32,689 bases of DNA from Syntrophobacterales bacterium Delta_02. Lineage in GTDB: Bacteria; Desulfobacterota; Syntrophorhabdia; Syntrophorhabdales; Syntrophorhabdaceae. The notes beneath the pieces are model-generated. The model did no database searches. It had not been told where the DNA came from and worked only from the letters and a program-made list of their open reading frames with translations. A program made the translations under genes and the position numbers. Numbering within the stretch: position 1 is the first letter of the stretch; every line of letters begins with the position of its first letter. Of the stretch, positions 7,949 to 15,965 are shown in pieces. The stretch lies in contig LVAA01000090.1 of the NCBI GenBank assembly GCA_001603955.1, positions 1-32,689 of the forward strand. The letters run 5' to 3'.

Positions 7949-8380
7949 ATGGCCGTGGTGCATACGTTGAAGACCCCGCTTTTGACGGTGGATATCATCA
8001 TACGGTTCCAGGGGGGGATCGTTCTCATCGAACGTAAGAATCCGCCGCCGGGCTGGGCACTGCCGGGGGGATTCGTCGATGTGGGCGAATCGGTGGAGGA
8101 AGCAGCCGTGAGGGAGGCCCGGGAAGAGACCTCTCTCGAAGTCAGGCTCACCGAACAGTTCCACGTCTATTCAAATCCGAAGCGCGACCCGAGATTCCAC
8201 ACCGTGTCCGTTGTCTTCATCGGGGAGGGGACTGGAGTCCTTGAAGGCCGTGATGATGCCCGGAGGGCCGCCGTCTATACGTCCGCCGATCTGCCGGCGG
8301 ACATAGCCTTCGATCACGGACGCATCGTGAGGGATTATTTTCATTACCAGGAAACGGGCGTGCGGCCGGGCCTTGCCTGA
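7949..8380 (+). CDS. Nudix hydrolase
   Basis: A 143-residue single-domain Nudix pyrophosphohydrolase. The Nudix box is nearly canonical: Gly41, Glu47, then REAREET (55-61). The usual Gly after the EE pair is Ser62, a tolerated change. [15 protein letters not shown] residues before the box resemble ADP-ribose or NADH pyrophosphatase-like members, but the substrate cannot be assigned. It should cleave a nucleoside diphosphate linked to X, in the cytoplasm, with Mg2+. GGGGAGGT (7933-7940) lies 8 bases before the ATG. It is divergent from the amidohydrolase and stands alone, with a possible terminator about 50 bases downstream. Confidence 0.9.
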   Translation: MAVVHTLKTPLLTVDIIIRFQGGIVLIERKNPPPGWALPGGFVDVGESVEEAAVREAREETSLEVRLTEQFHVYSNPKRDPRFHTVSVVFIGEGTGVLEGRDDARRAAVYTSADLPADIAFDHGRIVRDYFHYQETGVRPGLA

Positions 8381-8427
8381 ACACAAGGCCGCGCCGAACC
8401 ACAGACTGAAGGAGATCCATTCCCGGA

Positions 8428-8447
8428 GCGCGCGCAGCGCGCATTTT
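8428..8447 (+). terminator. Possible terminator after the Nudix gene
   Basis: A GCGCGC stem (8428-8433 with 8437-8442, loop of 3) is followed by ATTTT. An outer CCGGA/TCCGG pair extends the fold. The T tract is short, so confidence is limited. Confidence 0.4.
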
Positions 8448-8496
8448 CCGGCATCGGCTTTGCGTATCAAGCAGGACTCCCTGCGGCAGTATTCTG

Positions 8497-8525
8497 TTGC
8501 AAAGTGGCGTCCGCTGTAATAATCT
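8497..8525 (+). promoter_or_regulatory. Possible promoter of ilvD
   Basis: TTGCAA (8497-8502) and TAATCT (8520-8525) are 17 bases apart. An alternative -10, TATATT at 8528-8533, follows a TG dinucleotide context. The region is locally AT-rich and lies 75-100 bases before the ilvD start. Confidence 0.35.
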
Positions 8526-8598
8526 TGTATATTCTAAACACTAATCGTTGGTCCCCTTATGCGAGGCGGCGATATTATCTTGTCGAATGGGAGGCTTG

Positions 8599-10269
8599 AT
8601 GAGATCGGACAGAATGAAGAAGGGTCTGCAGAAGGCACCGCACAGGAGCCTTTTTAGTGCCATGGGGTACCTCAAGGAGGAACTCGACAGGCCCATCATC
8701 GGCATTGCGAGTTCCGCGAACGAGGTCATCCCGGGGCATATACATCTCGAAAGAATAGCACAGGCTGTAAAGGACGGGGTCAGGATGGCGGGCGGGACAC
8801 CCATGGAGTTTTCTACGATAGGTGTCTGTGACGGCATCGCGATGAACCATGAGGGTATGAAGTACTCTCTCGGATCTCGGGAGCTTATCTGCGATTCCGT
8901 CGAGATCATGGCCAAAGCGTACCCTTTCGACGGCCTCGTGTTGGTCCCGAACTGCGACAAGATAATCCCCGGGATGATGATGGCCGCCATGCGCCTCAAC
9001 ATCCCCAGTATAATGGTGAGCGGAGGGCCGATGCTGGCGGGCCGCTTCAAGGGAAGGCCGGTGGACCTTATATCCGTGTTCGAAGGGGTGGGGAAGGTCG
9101 CCGGCGGTCTCATGGATACGAAGGAGCTCGCCCAACTCGAGGAGTGCGCCTGTCCCGGAGCGGGGTCATGCAGCGGCATGTTCACGGCCAATTCCATGAA
9201 CTGTCTCTCTGAGGCCCTGGGGATAGCTCTCAAGGGAAATGGAACGATACCAGCCGTTCATGCGGGGAGGATAAGGCTTGCCAAGGAAACGGGCATGGCC
9301 ATCGTGGAACTTGTCAGGAAGGGATTGAAACCGAGGGATATCATGACCCTGGATGCCTTCAGGAACGCAATTTCTGTTGATATGGCGTTCGGAGGTTCAT
9401 CGAACACGGCCTTACACCTGCCTGCCATTGCCCACGAAGGGGGTCTTGAGCTTCCCCTTTCCCTCTTCGATACGATCTCGGAAAAGGTCCCTCATGTCTG
9501 TAATATGAGCCCGGCGGGACCCCACCACCTGGAAGACCTCAACGAGGCGGGCGGTGTCTTCGCGATAATGAAAGAGCTTTCGCGCAGGAACCTTATCAGG
9601 AAGTCCTGCCTCACCGTATCGGGAAGGAAGGTCTCGGACCTCCTCAAGGGGGCCGACGCGACGGACCGTGACGTGATCCGCACAATCGAGAACGCCTATC
9701 ACGAGAAGGGCGGCCTTGCGGTGCTCACCGGTTCTCTTGCCCCTCAGGGGTCGATAGTGAAGCGGATCGGGGTGAGCGAGAACATCTGGCATTTCGAGGG
9801 AAAGGCCCGCGTGTTCGGAAGCGAGGAAGAAGCCGGCAAAGCCATCATGGAAGGCAAGATATGGGCTGGCGACGCCGTTATCATTCGTTACGAAGGACCG
9901 AAAGGCGGACCGGGGATGCGGGAGATGCTGACACCGACGAGCATCCTGGCGGGAAGAGGATTGGACACGGTCTGTGCCCTGATCACCGACGGGCGGTTCT
10001 CGGGGGGCACGCGAGGTCTGTGCATCGGGCACGTGTCACCGGAAGCGGCGGAAGGCGGGCCTATTGCCCTTGTTAAAGACGGCGACATCATTGAGATAGA
10101 CCTGGTGAAGAAGACCATCGATCTCAAGGTGGGGAAGGGCGAGCTCGAGAAGCGAAGGAAGGCCTGGAAGAAACCGAGGCCGAAGATCACGGAAGGTTAC
10201 ATGGCACGGTATGCCAGGATCGTCACCGGCGCTGCCGGCGGGGCCGTTTTCAAACCCGATAGCGACTAG
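8599..10269 (+). CDS. ilvD: Dihydroxy-acid dehydratase
   Basis: A 556-residue IlvD/Edd-family dehydratase. It converts 2,3-dihydroxy-isovalerate and its methylvalerate analogue to 2-oxo acids in valine, isoleucine and leucine synthesis. Seen: Fe-S ligands Cys119 ([11 protein letters not shown]) and Cys191 ([16 protein letters not shown]), [19 protein letters not shown], and the C-terminal GRFSGGTRG with the catalytic Ser. At the position of the third Cys found in the [2Fe-2S] class there is Gly46 (VIPGHIHL), as in the E. coli enzyme, which suggests an oxygen-sensitive cluster; this comparison is from memory. The ATG at 8599 has GGGAGG 4 bases upstream; an in-frame start at 8548 lacks a site. 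No other branched-chain genes are near. A sugar-acid dehydratase is possible but less likely. Confidence 0.92.
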   Translation: MRSDRMKKGLQKAPHRSLFSAMGYLKEELDRPIIGIASSANEVIPGHIHLERIAQAVKDGVRMAGGTPMEFSTIGVCDGIAMNHEGMKYSLGSRELICDSVEIMAKAYPFDGLVLVPNCDKIIPGMMMAAMRLNIPSIMVSGGPMLAGRFKGRPVDLISVFEGVGKVAGGLMDTKELAQLEECACPGAGSCSGMFTANSMNCLSEALGIALKGNGTIPAVHAGRIRLAKETGMAIVELVRKGLKPRDIMTLDAFRNAISVDMAFGGSSNTALHLPAIAHEGGLELPLSLFDTISEKVPHVCNMSPAGPHHLEDLNEAGGVFAIMKELSRRNLIRKSCLTVSGRKVSDLLKGADATDRDVIRTIENAYHEKGGLAVLTGSLAPQGSIVKRIGVSENIWHFEGKARVFGSEEEAGKAIMEGKIWAGDAVIIRYEGPKGGPGMREMLTPTSILAGRGLDTVCALITDGRFSGGTRGLCIGHVSPEAAEGGPIALVKDGDIIEIDLVKKTIDLKVGKGELEKRRKAWKKPRPKITEGYMARYARIVTGAAGGAVFKPDSD

Positions 10270-10292
10270 ATATCACCGAAAGGTCTTGCATA

Positions 10293-11129
10293 GTGGAAAA
10301 ACGTAAGCTTGGCAGAACAGATGCCGAGGTGACCATCATGGGCCTTGGCGGGGAAGGTCTTCTCCGTTCCCACGGACGGGACAGGGAGGCGTACACTCTC
10401 ATCAACAAGGCGTTGGACCTGGGTGTCAATTATTTCGAATCGGCCCGCGCCTACGACGGCAGCGAGGAGTACTACGGCAAAGCGCTCAGGGAGCGCAGAA
10501 AGGATGTCTTCCTGGCGGGCAAGTCCCACGCGAGGACAAGGGAAGGTGCCCTGGAACATCTCCATGAGACGCTGCGCAACATGAAGACGGACCACCTGGA
10601 TCTGTGGCAGATACACGATGTCAGGACTATGGCGGACGTGGAAGAGATCTTTGCCGTCGGGGGTGCCATCGATGCCTTCGTGGAGGCCAGGGAAAAGGGG
10701 CTCGCGCGGTTCGTTGGTGTCACCGGCCATCAGAGCCCGTTGGTGATCGGGGAATGTCTCAGGCGTTTTGATTTCGATACCGTGCTTGTCCCCGTTAATC
10801 CCGCCGAGGCGTCGCAAAAGAGCTTCATTGAGGAGACGCTTCCTCTGGCGGAGCGGTACGGCGTGGGTATCATCGGCATGAAGATATATGTACGGGGCTT
10901 CACGTCCAAGCTCACATTCTACACGTCCATGGAGGCCTTTTTCCGCTACGCCCTCTCTCAGCCCATCGCGACCGCCATCATCGGCTGCGACGATCTTGAG
11001 CAACTCGAACAGAACGTCTACTTTGCCCGTTCCTTCAAGCCGATGGATTGGGAACAGCAGGACGGTTTCGTCGACGTCGTGGCGTCTCACGCCAGAGATC
11101 TCCTATATTATAAAGAGACCGGGTTATAG
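10293..11129 (+). CDS. Aldo/keto reductase
   Basis: A 278-residue NAD(P)H-dependent oxidoreductase with the (beta/alpha)8 aldo/keto reductase fold. The start KRKLGRTDAEVTIMGLGGEG is typical. The catalytic set can be placed as Tyr54 (ESARAYDGSEE), Lys77 (FLAGKSHA) and His108 (LWQIHDV); the usual Asp is Glu49. The protein is shorter than most members (about 300-330) at the C-terminus and has no [4Fe-4S] tail. It begins with GTG at 10293, 23 bases after the ilvD stop, with GAAAGG upstream, so the two are probably cotranscribed. Its last codons and stop lie inside the left arm of a perfect 26-bp inverted repeat. The substrate is unknown. Confidence 0.9.
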   Translation: MEKRKLGRTDAEVTIMGLGGEGLLRSHGRDREAYTLINKALDLGVNYFESARAYDGSEEYYGKALRERRKDVFLAGKSHARTREGALEHLHETLRNMKTDHLDLWQIHDVRTMADVEEIFAVGGAIDAFVEAREKGLARFVGVTGHQSPLVIGECLRRFDFDTVLVPVNPAEASQKSFIEETLPLAERYGVGIIGMKIYVRGFTSKLTFYTSMEAFFRYALSQPIATAIIGCDDLEQLEQNVYFARSFKPMDWEQQDGFVDVVASHARDLLYYKETGL

Positions 11130-11189
11130 GTTATAGGTGATAGGTTGTGGGAAAGAGGCTTTTCCTATAACCTATAACCCGGTCTCTTT
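11112..11189. repeat. Perfect 26-bp inverted repeat made of heptads; likely bidirectional terminator
   Basis: Bases 11112-11137 are the exact reverse complement of 11164-11189, with 26 bases between. Inside the arms the heptad GTTATAG repeats and continues, degenerate, into the loop. The left arm contains the last codons and stop of the aldo/keto reductase gene. The element lies between two convergent genes, so a terminator role is likely, though the T tracts are short. Confidence 0.85.
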
Positions 11190-11204
11190 CCTTACCCCTC
11201 CACA

Positions 11205-12806
11205 TTACTTTTCCCTCCTCACCGGTTCCGCTACGAAATGGCGTACTACCACAGATTCGCCTTCTTTCTGACAGGAGCGGACGATGTCGACGACCCCGCC
11301 GTCGGAAACGGTGAAACGCTCCTGCTGACGCCTGTACTCCGCCCACGACTGTACGATGAAGGACTCGATGAACCGGTAGCTTTCCCCGGCCTCCCTGAAG
11401 AGGTTCCAGCGGAAGGCACCGTCGCGCATGCGGATGGTCTTCAGGGAGCCCATGGCGGTAAGAAATTCGTCGAGATGGTCAGGGTCGATGGAATACTCGG
11501 CAACGACGAGGATCGGGCCCCCGTGAATGTCCGGTTCCATTTCCCAGGGAGACTGAGGCCAGTATTCCGACGGTGTCAGGTCTACCCCGTGCGGCTCGGA
11601 CAGGTGCCTCCGGGAGGTGATGAGAAGTCCAGCCGCCGTCGCGGCGGAAGTGAGGACAAGGGTCTCGGTGATACCCATCCAGGATGCCAGGAACCCCCAG
11701 AGAGCGCTGCCGATGGCAAAGGGACCGAAGAAGACGAGCATGAAGACGGACATGACGCGGCCTCTCACCCAGGAAGGGATGATCGAGAGGATCGCCGTGT
11801 TGTAAGTGGATATGAGGGTGAGCCACGCGATGCCGCCGACCAGGAGGGCGGCGCTGGTGAGATGAAAGGTTCCCGAGAAGGAAAGGACGCCTATGGCTGC
11901 GGCAAAAAGGAGAGTGGCGACGTTGGCGAGGGGTTTGAATTTCAGCAGTTGCCCTGCACGGGGAAGAAGGGCGGCCCCGAGGAGCCCACCTATGCCGAAG
12001 GAACACAGGAGCAAGCCGAAACCTGAAGGGTTGAGGCCGAGGCGGACGCGGGCTATGATAGGAAGGAAGGTCCAGAGTGAACTTCCGAAGAAAGAAAAGA
12101 CGCCCATGCGGATGAGTACCGTCTTGACCTGAGGAACGTTTCTCACGTAACGCACCCCGGTCCTTATTGCGCCTGCGAAGCGTTCCGCCGGCAAGGTCTG
12201 TTCCCGGGGTCTGTATGTCCAGTGCGCTAATGCGAGGATAACCCCCGTAAATGATAGTGCGTTGACGAAAAAGACGGAGGAGGGACCGAGAAGGGCAAGC
12301 AGCAGACCTCCCAGGACGGGTCCGGCGACGCGTGCGACGTTGAAGGCAACGGAACCCAGGGTGACAGCGGATTGGAGATGTTCGCGCGAGACCAGTTCGG
12401 GGATGATCGATTGCCAGGTGGGGGCATTGATGGCCGCCGCTATGCCGAGGGCAAAAGTGAGGACGAGTATAGTCGCGGGAATTACGAGCCGGGCCAGGGT
12501 CAGACCGCCCAGGACGAGGGCGGCACAGAGCATGACCAGCTGTGCGGCGATCAGGAGCTTCCGCCTGTCAATTATGTCGGCAAGCGCACCGGCAGGCAGG
12601 GCAAGGAGAAAAAAAGGCAGGGTCATCGAGGTCTGGAGCATGGCGACCATGAAGGGAGATACCGTCATTGACGTCATCAGCCAGGCCGTGCCCGTTTCAT
12701 GCATCCACGACCCGACGAGGGACAGCATGTTGGCGATCCAGAGCACCCGGAAGAAGGGTTCCCGCAGGGCGCTCCAGACGTTCCTCTGTTGTATGTTCTC
12801 TGCCAT
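11205..12806 (-). CDS. MFS transporter (MFS_3/EntS-like) with C-terminal ABM-like domain
   Basis: A 533-residue protein. Residues about 10-410 form a 12-helix major facilitator of the MFS_3 (EntS-like) group: the start REPFFRVLWIANMLSLVGSWM, the loop motif GALADIIDRRKLLI, and PTWQSIIPELVSREHLQSAV are typical. The last 115 residues are soluble (VVAEYSIDPDHLDEFLTAMGSLKTIRMRDGA region) and resemble the antibiotic-biosynthesis-monooxygenase ferredoxin-like fold. It probably exports a small hydrophobic compound or siderophore-like molecule; the role of the tail is unknown. It lies 113 bases downstream of the EF-hand gene on the same strand. No strong ribosome site precedes the ATG. Confidence 0.88.
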   Translation of the reverse strand: MAENIQQRNVWSALREPFFRVLWIANMLSLVGSWMHETGTAWLMTSMTVSPFMVAMLQTSMTLPFFLLALPAGALADIIDRRKLLIAAQLVMLCAALVLGGLTLARLVIPATILVLTFALGIAAAINAPTWQSIIPELVSREHLQSAVTLGSVAFNVARVAGPVLGGLLLALLGPSSVFFVNALSFTGVILALAHWTYRPREQTLPAERFAGAIRTGVRYVRNVPQVKTVLIRMGVFSFFGSSLWTFLPIIARVRLGLNPSGFGLLLCSFGIGGLLGAALLPRAGQLLKFKPLANVATLLFAAAIGVLSFSGTFHLTSAALLVGGIAWLTLISTYNTAILSIIPSWVRGRVMSVFMLVFFGPFAIGSALWGFLASWMGITETLVLTSAATAAGLLITSRRHLSEPHGVDLTPSEYWPQSPWEMEPDIHGGPILVVAEYSIDPDHLDEFLTAMGSLKTIRMRDGAFRWNLFREAGESYRFIESFIVQSWAEYRRQQERFTVSDGGVVDIVRSCQKEGESVVVRHFVAEPVRREK

Positions 12807-12919
12807 GAGATGAGCCGGGTGTTATCGGGAAGGACGGACCGGAACCGGTCCCTGGAAACGGCCCTTTTCCTCCCGGTACTTCAGCAGACAGGTGGCCCCC
12901 GGTTCCATGACGTTCGCCC

Positions 12920-13321
12920 CTAGAAGTAGAACTTGAGGAAAGGCAGGGCCTTGTTCGAATTGTATTCTTCCTTGCTGATCTTCGAGTCCCGGTTGAAATC
13001 CAGCTGATCGCGCCTTTGAATGGCGGCCCTGTAAAATTCGTCGGCATTGATGATGCCGTCGTTGTTCTTGTCCATGAATTTGAATTCCTTCACGGATTCC
13101 GGCTGGCCCTTCGCCGCGAATTCATTCATGTCGATCCTGCCATCGTTGTTCTTGTCATAGTCCTTGAACCTGGATCTGACCGCTGAGTCAAACTCATCGG
13201 GGGTGATCACGCCGTTCTTGTCCTTGTCAACCTTGCTGAAGGAATCGGGACCGGCATATACGTTCCATGCAAGGAACGCTGCCGCGGCAAACAATAGTAT
13301 TAAGATGATCGTCTTTTTCAT
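12920..13321 (-). CDS. Exported calmodulin-like protein with four EF-hands
   Basis: A 133-residue protein with a Sec signal peptide (predicted cleavage after VYA, residue 23) and four EF-hand calcium loops filling almost all of the mature chain. The loops start at Asp32 (DKDKNGVITPDE), Asp56 (DKNNDGRIDMNE), Asp84 (DKNNDGIINADE) and Asp108 (DFNRDSKISKEE). Each keeps the acidic ligand positions including Glu12; only the fourth has Ser in place of the central Gly. It should bind Ca2+ in the periplasm or outside the cell. GGGAGG lies 4 bases before the ATG. It is divergent from the small protein at 13563. Its partner or role is not known. Confidence 0.9.
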   Translation of the reverse strand: MKKTIILILLFAAAAFLAWNVYAGPDSFSKVDKDKNGVITPDEFDSAVRSRFKDYDKNNDGRIDMNEFAAKGQPESVKEFKFMDKNNDGIINADEFYRAAIQRRDQLDFNRDSKISKEEYNSNKALPFLKFYF

Positions 13322-13562
13322 ACCGCCTCCCTGACTTTATTGTAAATAACCTGCCGGGACAACAAAATGCAAATGGAAAACGAGTTCGACGGTATTGTCG
13401 TGTCCGTCGTGCCTTGTCGACAATTGCGCGCGGGAGCCGATCCGCCCGCGGGACCCGAGCATCCTTCCGAAAGCACCATAATATCAGCCGGGTGAGGGAG
13501 AAGGTGTAGAAATGGCATAGGGTTTGCTCTAACGGACGTCAAAATACAGAAGGGAGGACATG

Positions 13563-13853
13563 ATGAAAAAGCTGGTTCTGATGATGTTGGTCGGGGTGAT
13601 GGGGATGATGTTGCTGGTGCCGTCAGTTGGGAGTTGCGATCCGGTATGGAAAAGAGGTCCTCAGAGGACGCAACACGTCGTCGTGCGCGACCATGGCCCC
13701 CGTTACCATGCACCGGCTCCGGTACACTACCGCAGGGATGTCCATTACGTGGAGCGCCATGACGACGACAGAAGCGGACAGGTAGCAGTGGCGGTTCTCG
13801 GCGGCATAGTGGTGGGAACACTCCTGGGAACGGTCATAGCGCAGGGAAGATAA
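13563..13853 (+). CDS. Small exported protein, His/Arg-rich with C-terminal glycine zipper
   Basis: A 96-residue protein I cannot assign to a named family. It starts with a Met-rich signal peptide (MKKLVLMMLVGVMGMM, with cleavage near VGSC). A polar stretch rich in His, Arg, Asp and Tyr follows (about 28-73). It ends with a hydrophobic segment, VAVLGGIVVGTLLGTVI, with GxxxG-type glycine-zipper spacing that could insert in a membrane. A Cys after VGS might suggest a lipoprotein, but the lipobox is poor. Two ATG codons are adjacent (13560 and 13563); the second has the better spacing (5) to GGGAGG. The His-rich part could bind metal. The 240-base gap upstream shows no clear promoter. Confidence 0.7.
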   Translation: MKKLVLMMLVGVMGMMLLVPSVGSCDPVWKRGPQRTQHVVVRDHGPRYHAPAPVHYRRDVHYVERHDDDRSGQVAVAVLGGIVVGTLLGTVIAQGR

Positions 13854-13861
13854 AAGAAGAC

Positions 13862-13929
13862 GGTTCCAGGTTCCAAGTTAAAGGCAGGAACCCTTTCAGC
13901 CTGAAACTTGAAACCTTGAACCTTGAACA
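13862..13929. repeat. Intergenic heptad repeats in inverted arrangement
   Basis: TTCCAGG and TTCCAAG heptads at 13864-13877 are followed about 25 bases later by CTTGAAA and CCTTGAA copies. The block 13862-13879 matches the reverse complement of 13905-13922 at 16 of 18 positions. It lies just after the stop of the small exported protein and may act as its terminator. Confidence 0.7.
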
Positions 13930-13941
13930 GTCTTTCGTTGT

Positions 13942-13970
13942 TTGCCGATGAATATCTCACAATTATATGG
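13942..13970 (+). promoter_or_regulatory. Possible promoter of the GlcD-like gene
   Basis: TTGCCG (13942-13947) and TATATG (13965-13970) are 17 bases apart, about 45 bases before the GTG start at 14011. It overlaps the alternative upstream ATG at 13948, which argues for the later start. The match is weak. Confidence 0.3.
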
Positions 13971-14010
13971 TATCATTACACCCAAAAAAACCCAACAGAC
14001 AGAGGAAAGC

Positions 14011-15381
14011 GTGGAAAGCAAGATCATTGATGAGATACGGGGAATCGTCGGAAAAGAGAACGCGATAGATTCTTTGGAGGAGCGGCAGTGCTATTCGTAC
14101 GATGCAAGGACCGATGGCATCATCCCGGACCTCGTCGTGTTCCCTTCGTCGGCCGAGGAGGTCTCCCGCATCATGAAGCTTGCGAACCGTTACGGCTTTC
14201 CTGTTATCCCGAGAGGGCAGGGTACCGGCTTGACGGGCGGATCCATACCTGTCGTCGAGGGGGTAGTCCTCGTGTTTACGAGAATGGACCATATCCTCGA
14301 GATAGACACGGAGAACCTGGTAGCCGTTGTCGAACCGGGTGTCATCACCTTCAATCTTCAGCAGGAAGCGGCGAAGCACGGTCTTTTCTATCCGCCCGAT
14401 CCTGCCTCGTACAAGTACTCAAGCGTGGGCGGCAATGTGGCGGAGTGTGCCGGCGGGCCCAATTCACTAAAATACGGGGTGACGCGGGACTACGTTATCG
14501 GGCTCGAGGTGGTAACGGCCACGGGTGAGATCCTCAATACCGGGGTCCGGACGATGAAGGGGGTTGTCGGTTATGACCTCACACGCCTTTTCGTGGGGAG
14601 CGAGGGTACCCTGGGGGTGGTCACAAAGATTACGGCAAAACTGATCCCCCTACCCGAGGCGAAGGCAACGATCCTCGCCCTGTTCAACGAGGTCGAAGAC
14701 GCGGCGCGGGCGGTCTCGGCCATCATTGCGGCCAAGATAATCCCCTCCACGATAGAGTTCATGGACAGGGCATCCATCCGCTGCAGTGAAAAGGCTTCTC
14801 CAATGGGTATACCCGAGGACATCGGAGGCCTTCTCCTCATCGAGGTCGACGGCAACGAAGAAGCGGTGGCGCCGCAGATAGGGAAAGTGAAGGACATCCT
14901 CGTGGCTCAGAAGGTTGTACGATGCGATGTGACGAGGGACCCGGTGGAGGCGGACAGGCTCTGGCAGGCCCGGCGTGTTCTCTCACAGGCCACGTACAAC
15001 CTGAATCCCGTGAAGATAGCGGAGGACGTCGTGGTTCCCCGCTCTCACATTCCCGCATTGATCCGGACCCTGGAGGCCCTTGAGAAGAAATATGGAATTC
15101 CCATCCTGAGCTTCGGCCACGCCGGCGACGGCAATTTTCACGTGAGCATTATGATCAAGGACACACCCGAAGACCGCCACAAGGCGGAAGAGGCGGTCAG
15201 AGACATCTTCGCCGAGACCGTCCGTCTCGGCGGCACGCTCTCGGGAGAGCACGGCATCGGCACATCGAAGGCGGCCTACCTCGACATGGAACTCTCACCG
15301 CAGGTCATAGCCGCCATGAAATCGATAAAAACCCTTTTCGACCCGAACAACATCCTGAACCCCGGGAAGATATTCAAATAA
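14011..15381 (+). CDS. glcD: FAD-linked oxidase, GlcD/D-lactate dehydrogenase family
   Basis: A 456-residue flavoenzyme of the VAO/PCMH family that oxidises 2-hydroxy acids such as glycolate or D-lactate. Seen: FAD-binding PRGQGTGLTGGSIPV, then SSVGGNVAECAGGPNS and LFVGSEGTLGVVT, and the C-terminal GHAGDGNFHV (metal and substrate site) and GEHGIGTSKAAY. I take the GTG at 14011 because AGAGGAAA lies just upstream and this gives the normal family length; an ATG at 13948 has no ribosome site. Family members usually sit beside an Fe-S partner (GlcF or a CCG-domain protein), but none is next to it here, so electrons must leave through a partner encoded elsewhere. The symbol denotes the family; the substrate is not proven. 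Confidence 0.88.
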   Translation: MESKIIDEIRGIVGKENAIDSLEERQCYSYDARTDGIIPDLVVFPSSAEEVSRIMKLANRYGFPVIPRGQGTGLTGGSIPVVEGVVLVFTRMDHILEIDTENLVAVVEPGVITFNLQQEAAKHGLFYPPDPASYKYSSVGGNVAECAGGPNSLKYGVTRDYVIGLEVVTATGEILNTGVRTMKGVVGYDLTRLFVGSEGTLGVVTKITAKLIPLPEAKATILALFNEVEDAARAVSAIIAAKIIPSTIEFMDRASIRCSEKASPMGIPEDIGGLLLIEVDGNEEAVAPQIGKVKDILVAQKVVRCDVTRDPVEADRLWQARRVLSQATYNLNPVKIAEDVVVPRSHIPALIRTLEALEKKYGIPILSFGHAGDGNFHVSIMIKDTPEDRHKAEEAVRDIFAETVRLGGTLSGEHGIGTSKAAYLDMELSPQVIAAMKSIKTLFDPNNILNPGKIFK

Positions 15382-15384
15382 GGC

Positions 15385-15432
15385 GGGTAATAGGTAATAG
15401 GTTATAGGGGTATCAAGTTCTTCCTATTACCC
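15385..15432. repeat. Intergenic heptad repeats forming a hairpin
   Basis: Tandem GTAATAG, GTAATAG and GTTATAG units start at 15386. GGGTAATAGG (15385-15394) pairs exactly with 15423-15432. The element sits 4 bases after the glcD stop, between convergent genes, in the same layout as the repeat at 11112-11189. A terminator role is likely. Confidence 0.75.
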
Positions 15433-15446
15433 ATTATCTCTCTTCT

Positions 15447-15866
15447 CTATATCGCTTTTTCCCAGCCCTGGCCGAAGTCGGCCAGCGGTCTCACTGCCGT
15501 CACTTCGAAGGTGACCGCGGCGTAGACCATTTTTGCCGCGGCTTCTCCCGCCTTTTCGATGAGCTGTTTTCTCATCTTGTCGAGGGTGTCGCCCGATGTC
15601 TGGCATTCCGTCATTTTGAGGTACATTCTTACGCCTTTCCAATCAGGCAGGGCCTTGCCGGGCTCCATGATCAGGTAGCAGGCGTTGGGGTTTTCCTGCA
15701 GGTTGGCGAGGGTCCTGTTGTTGCCGAGGGCCATGATGATGGTCTTCTCGTCGACCATGCGGGGTGAACCGAAATAACCTGAGTTGACCTCGCCAGCCTT
15801 GTTGGCCGTGCTGAGAACTCCCAGGCGAGGCTGCTTGTTGAAGAACTCCATAAGACTTTTTGCCAT
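15447..15866 (-). CDS. Pyridoxamine 5'-phosphate oxidase-family FMN-binding protein
   Basis: A 139-residue single-domain split-barrel flavoprotein. The pattern LGVLSTANKAGEVNSGYFGSP near the start, then NNRTLANLQENPNACYLI and GVRMYLKMTE, is typical of small PNPOx-like proteins that bind FMN, F420 or heme as homodimers. The reaction cannot be told. The ATG at 15866 is preferred over one at 15881 because GAGGAGG lies 6 bases upstream. An extended -10 promoter precedes it. It is convergent with glcD and independent of the lytic transglycosylase gene upstream. Confidence 0.88.
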   Translation of the reverse strand: MAKSLMEFFNKQPRLGVLSTANKAGEVNSGYFGSPRMVDEKTIIMALGNNRTLANLQENPNACYLIMEPGKALPDWKGVRMYLKMTECQTSGDTLDKMRKQLIEKAGEAAAKMVYAAVTFEVTAVRPLADFGQGWEKAI

Positions 15867-15910
15867 GTCGCGCCTCCTCATCGTTGAATGTCCGTGGATT
15901 ATATGTATCT

Positions 15911-15919
15911 ATTATAACA
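15911..15919 (-). promoter_or_regulatory. Extended -10 promoter of the PNPOx-like gene
   Basis: On the minus strand TGTTATAAT is a perfect TGn-TATAAT extended -10 element. No good -35 box is seen, as is common for this class. The expected start near 15904 gives a leader of about 38 bases. Confidence 0.6.
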
Positions 15920-15965
15920 GAAACGGGTGGCGAAAAGACAGTTCGATCCGGGGATCCATTCCGAC

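Noticed and set aside
10266..11090. 274-codon open frame on the minus strand
   Set aside because: Antisense to the aldo/keto reductase gene and without recognisable motifs or a ribosome site.
12822..12908. 28-codon minus-strand frame between the EF-hand and MFS genes with AGGGG upstream
   Set aside because: Too short to judge, no known motif, and Pro/Arg-rich composition; it could be a leader peptide but nothing supports it.
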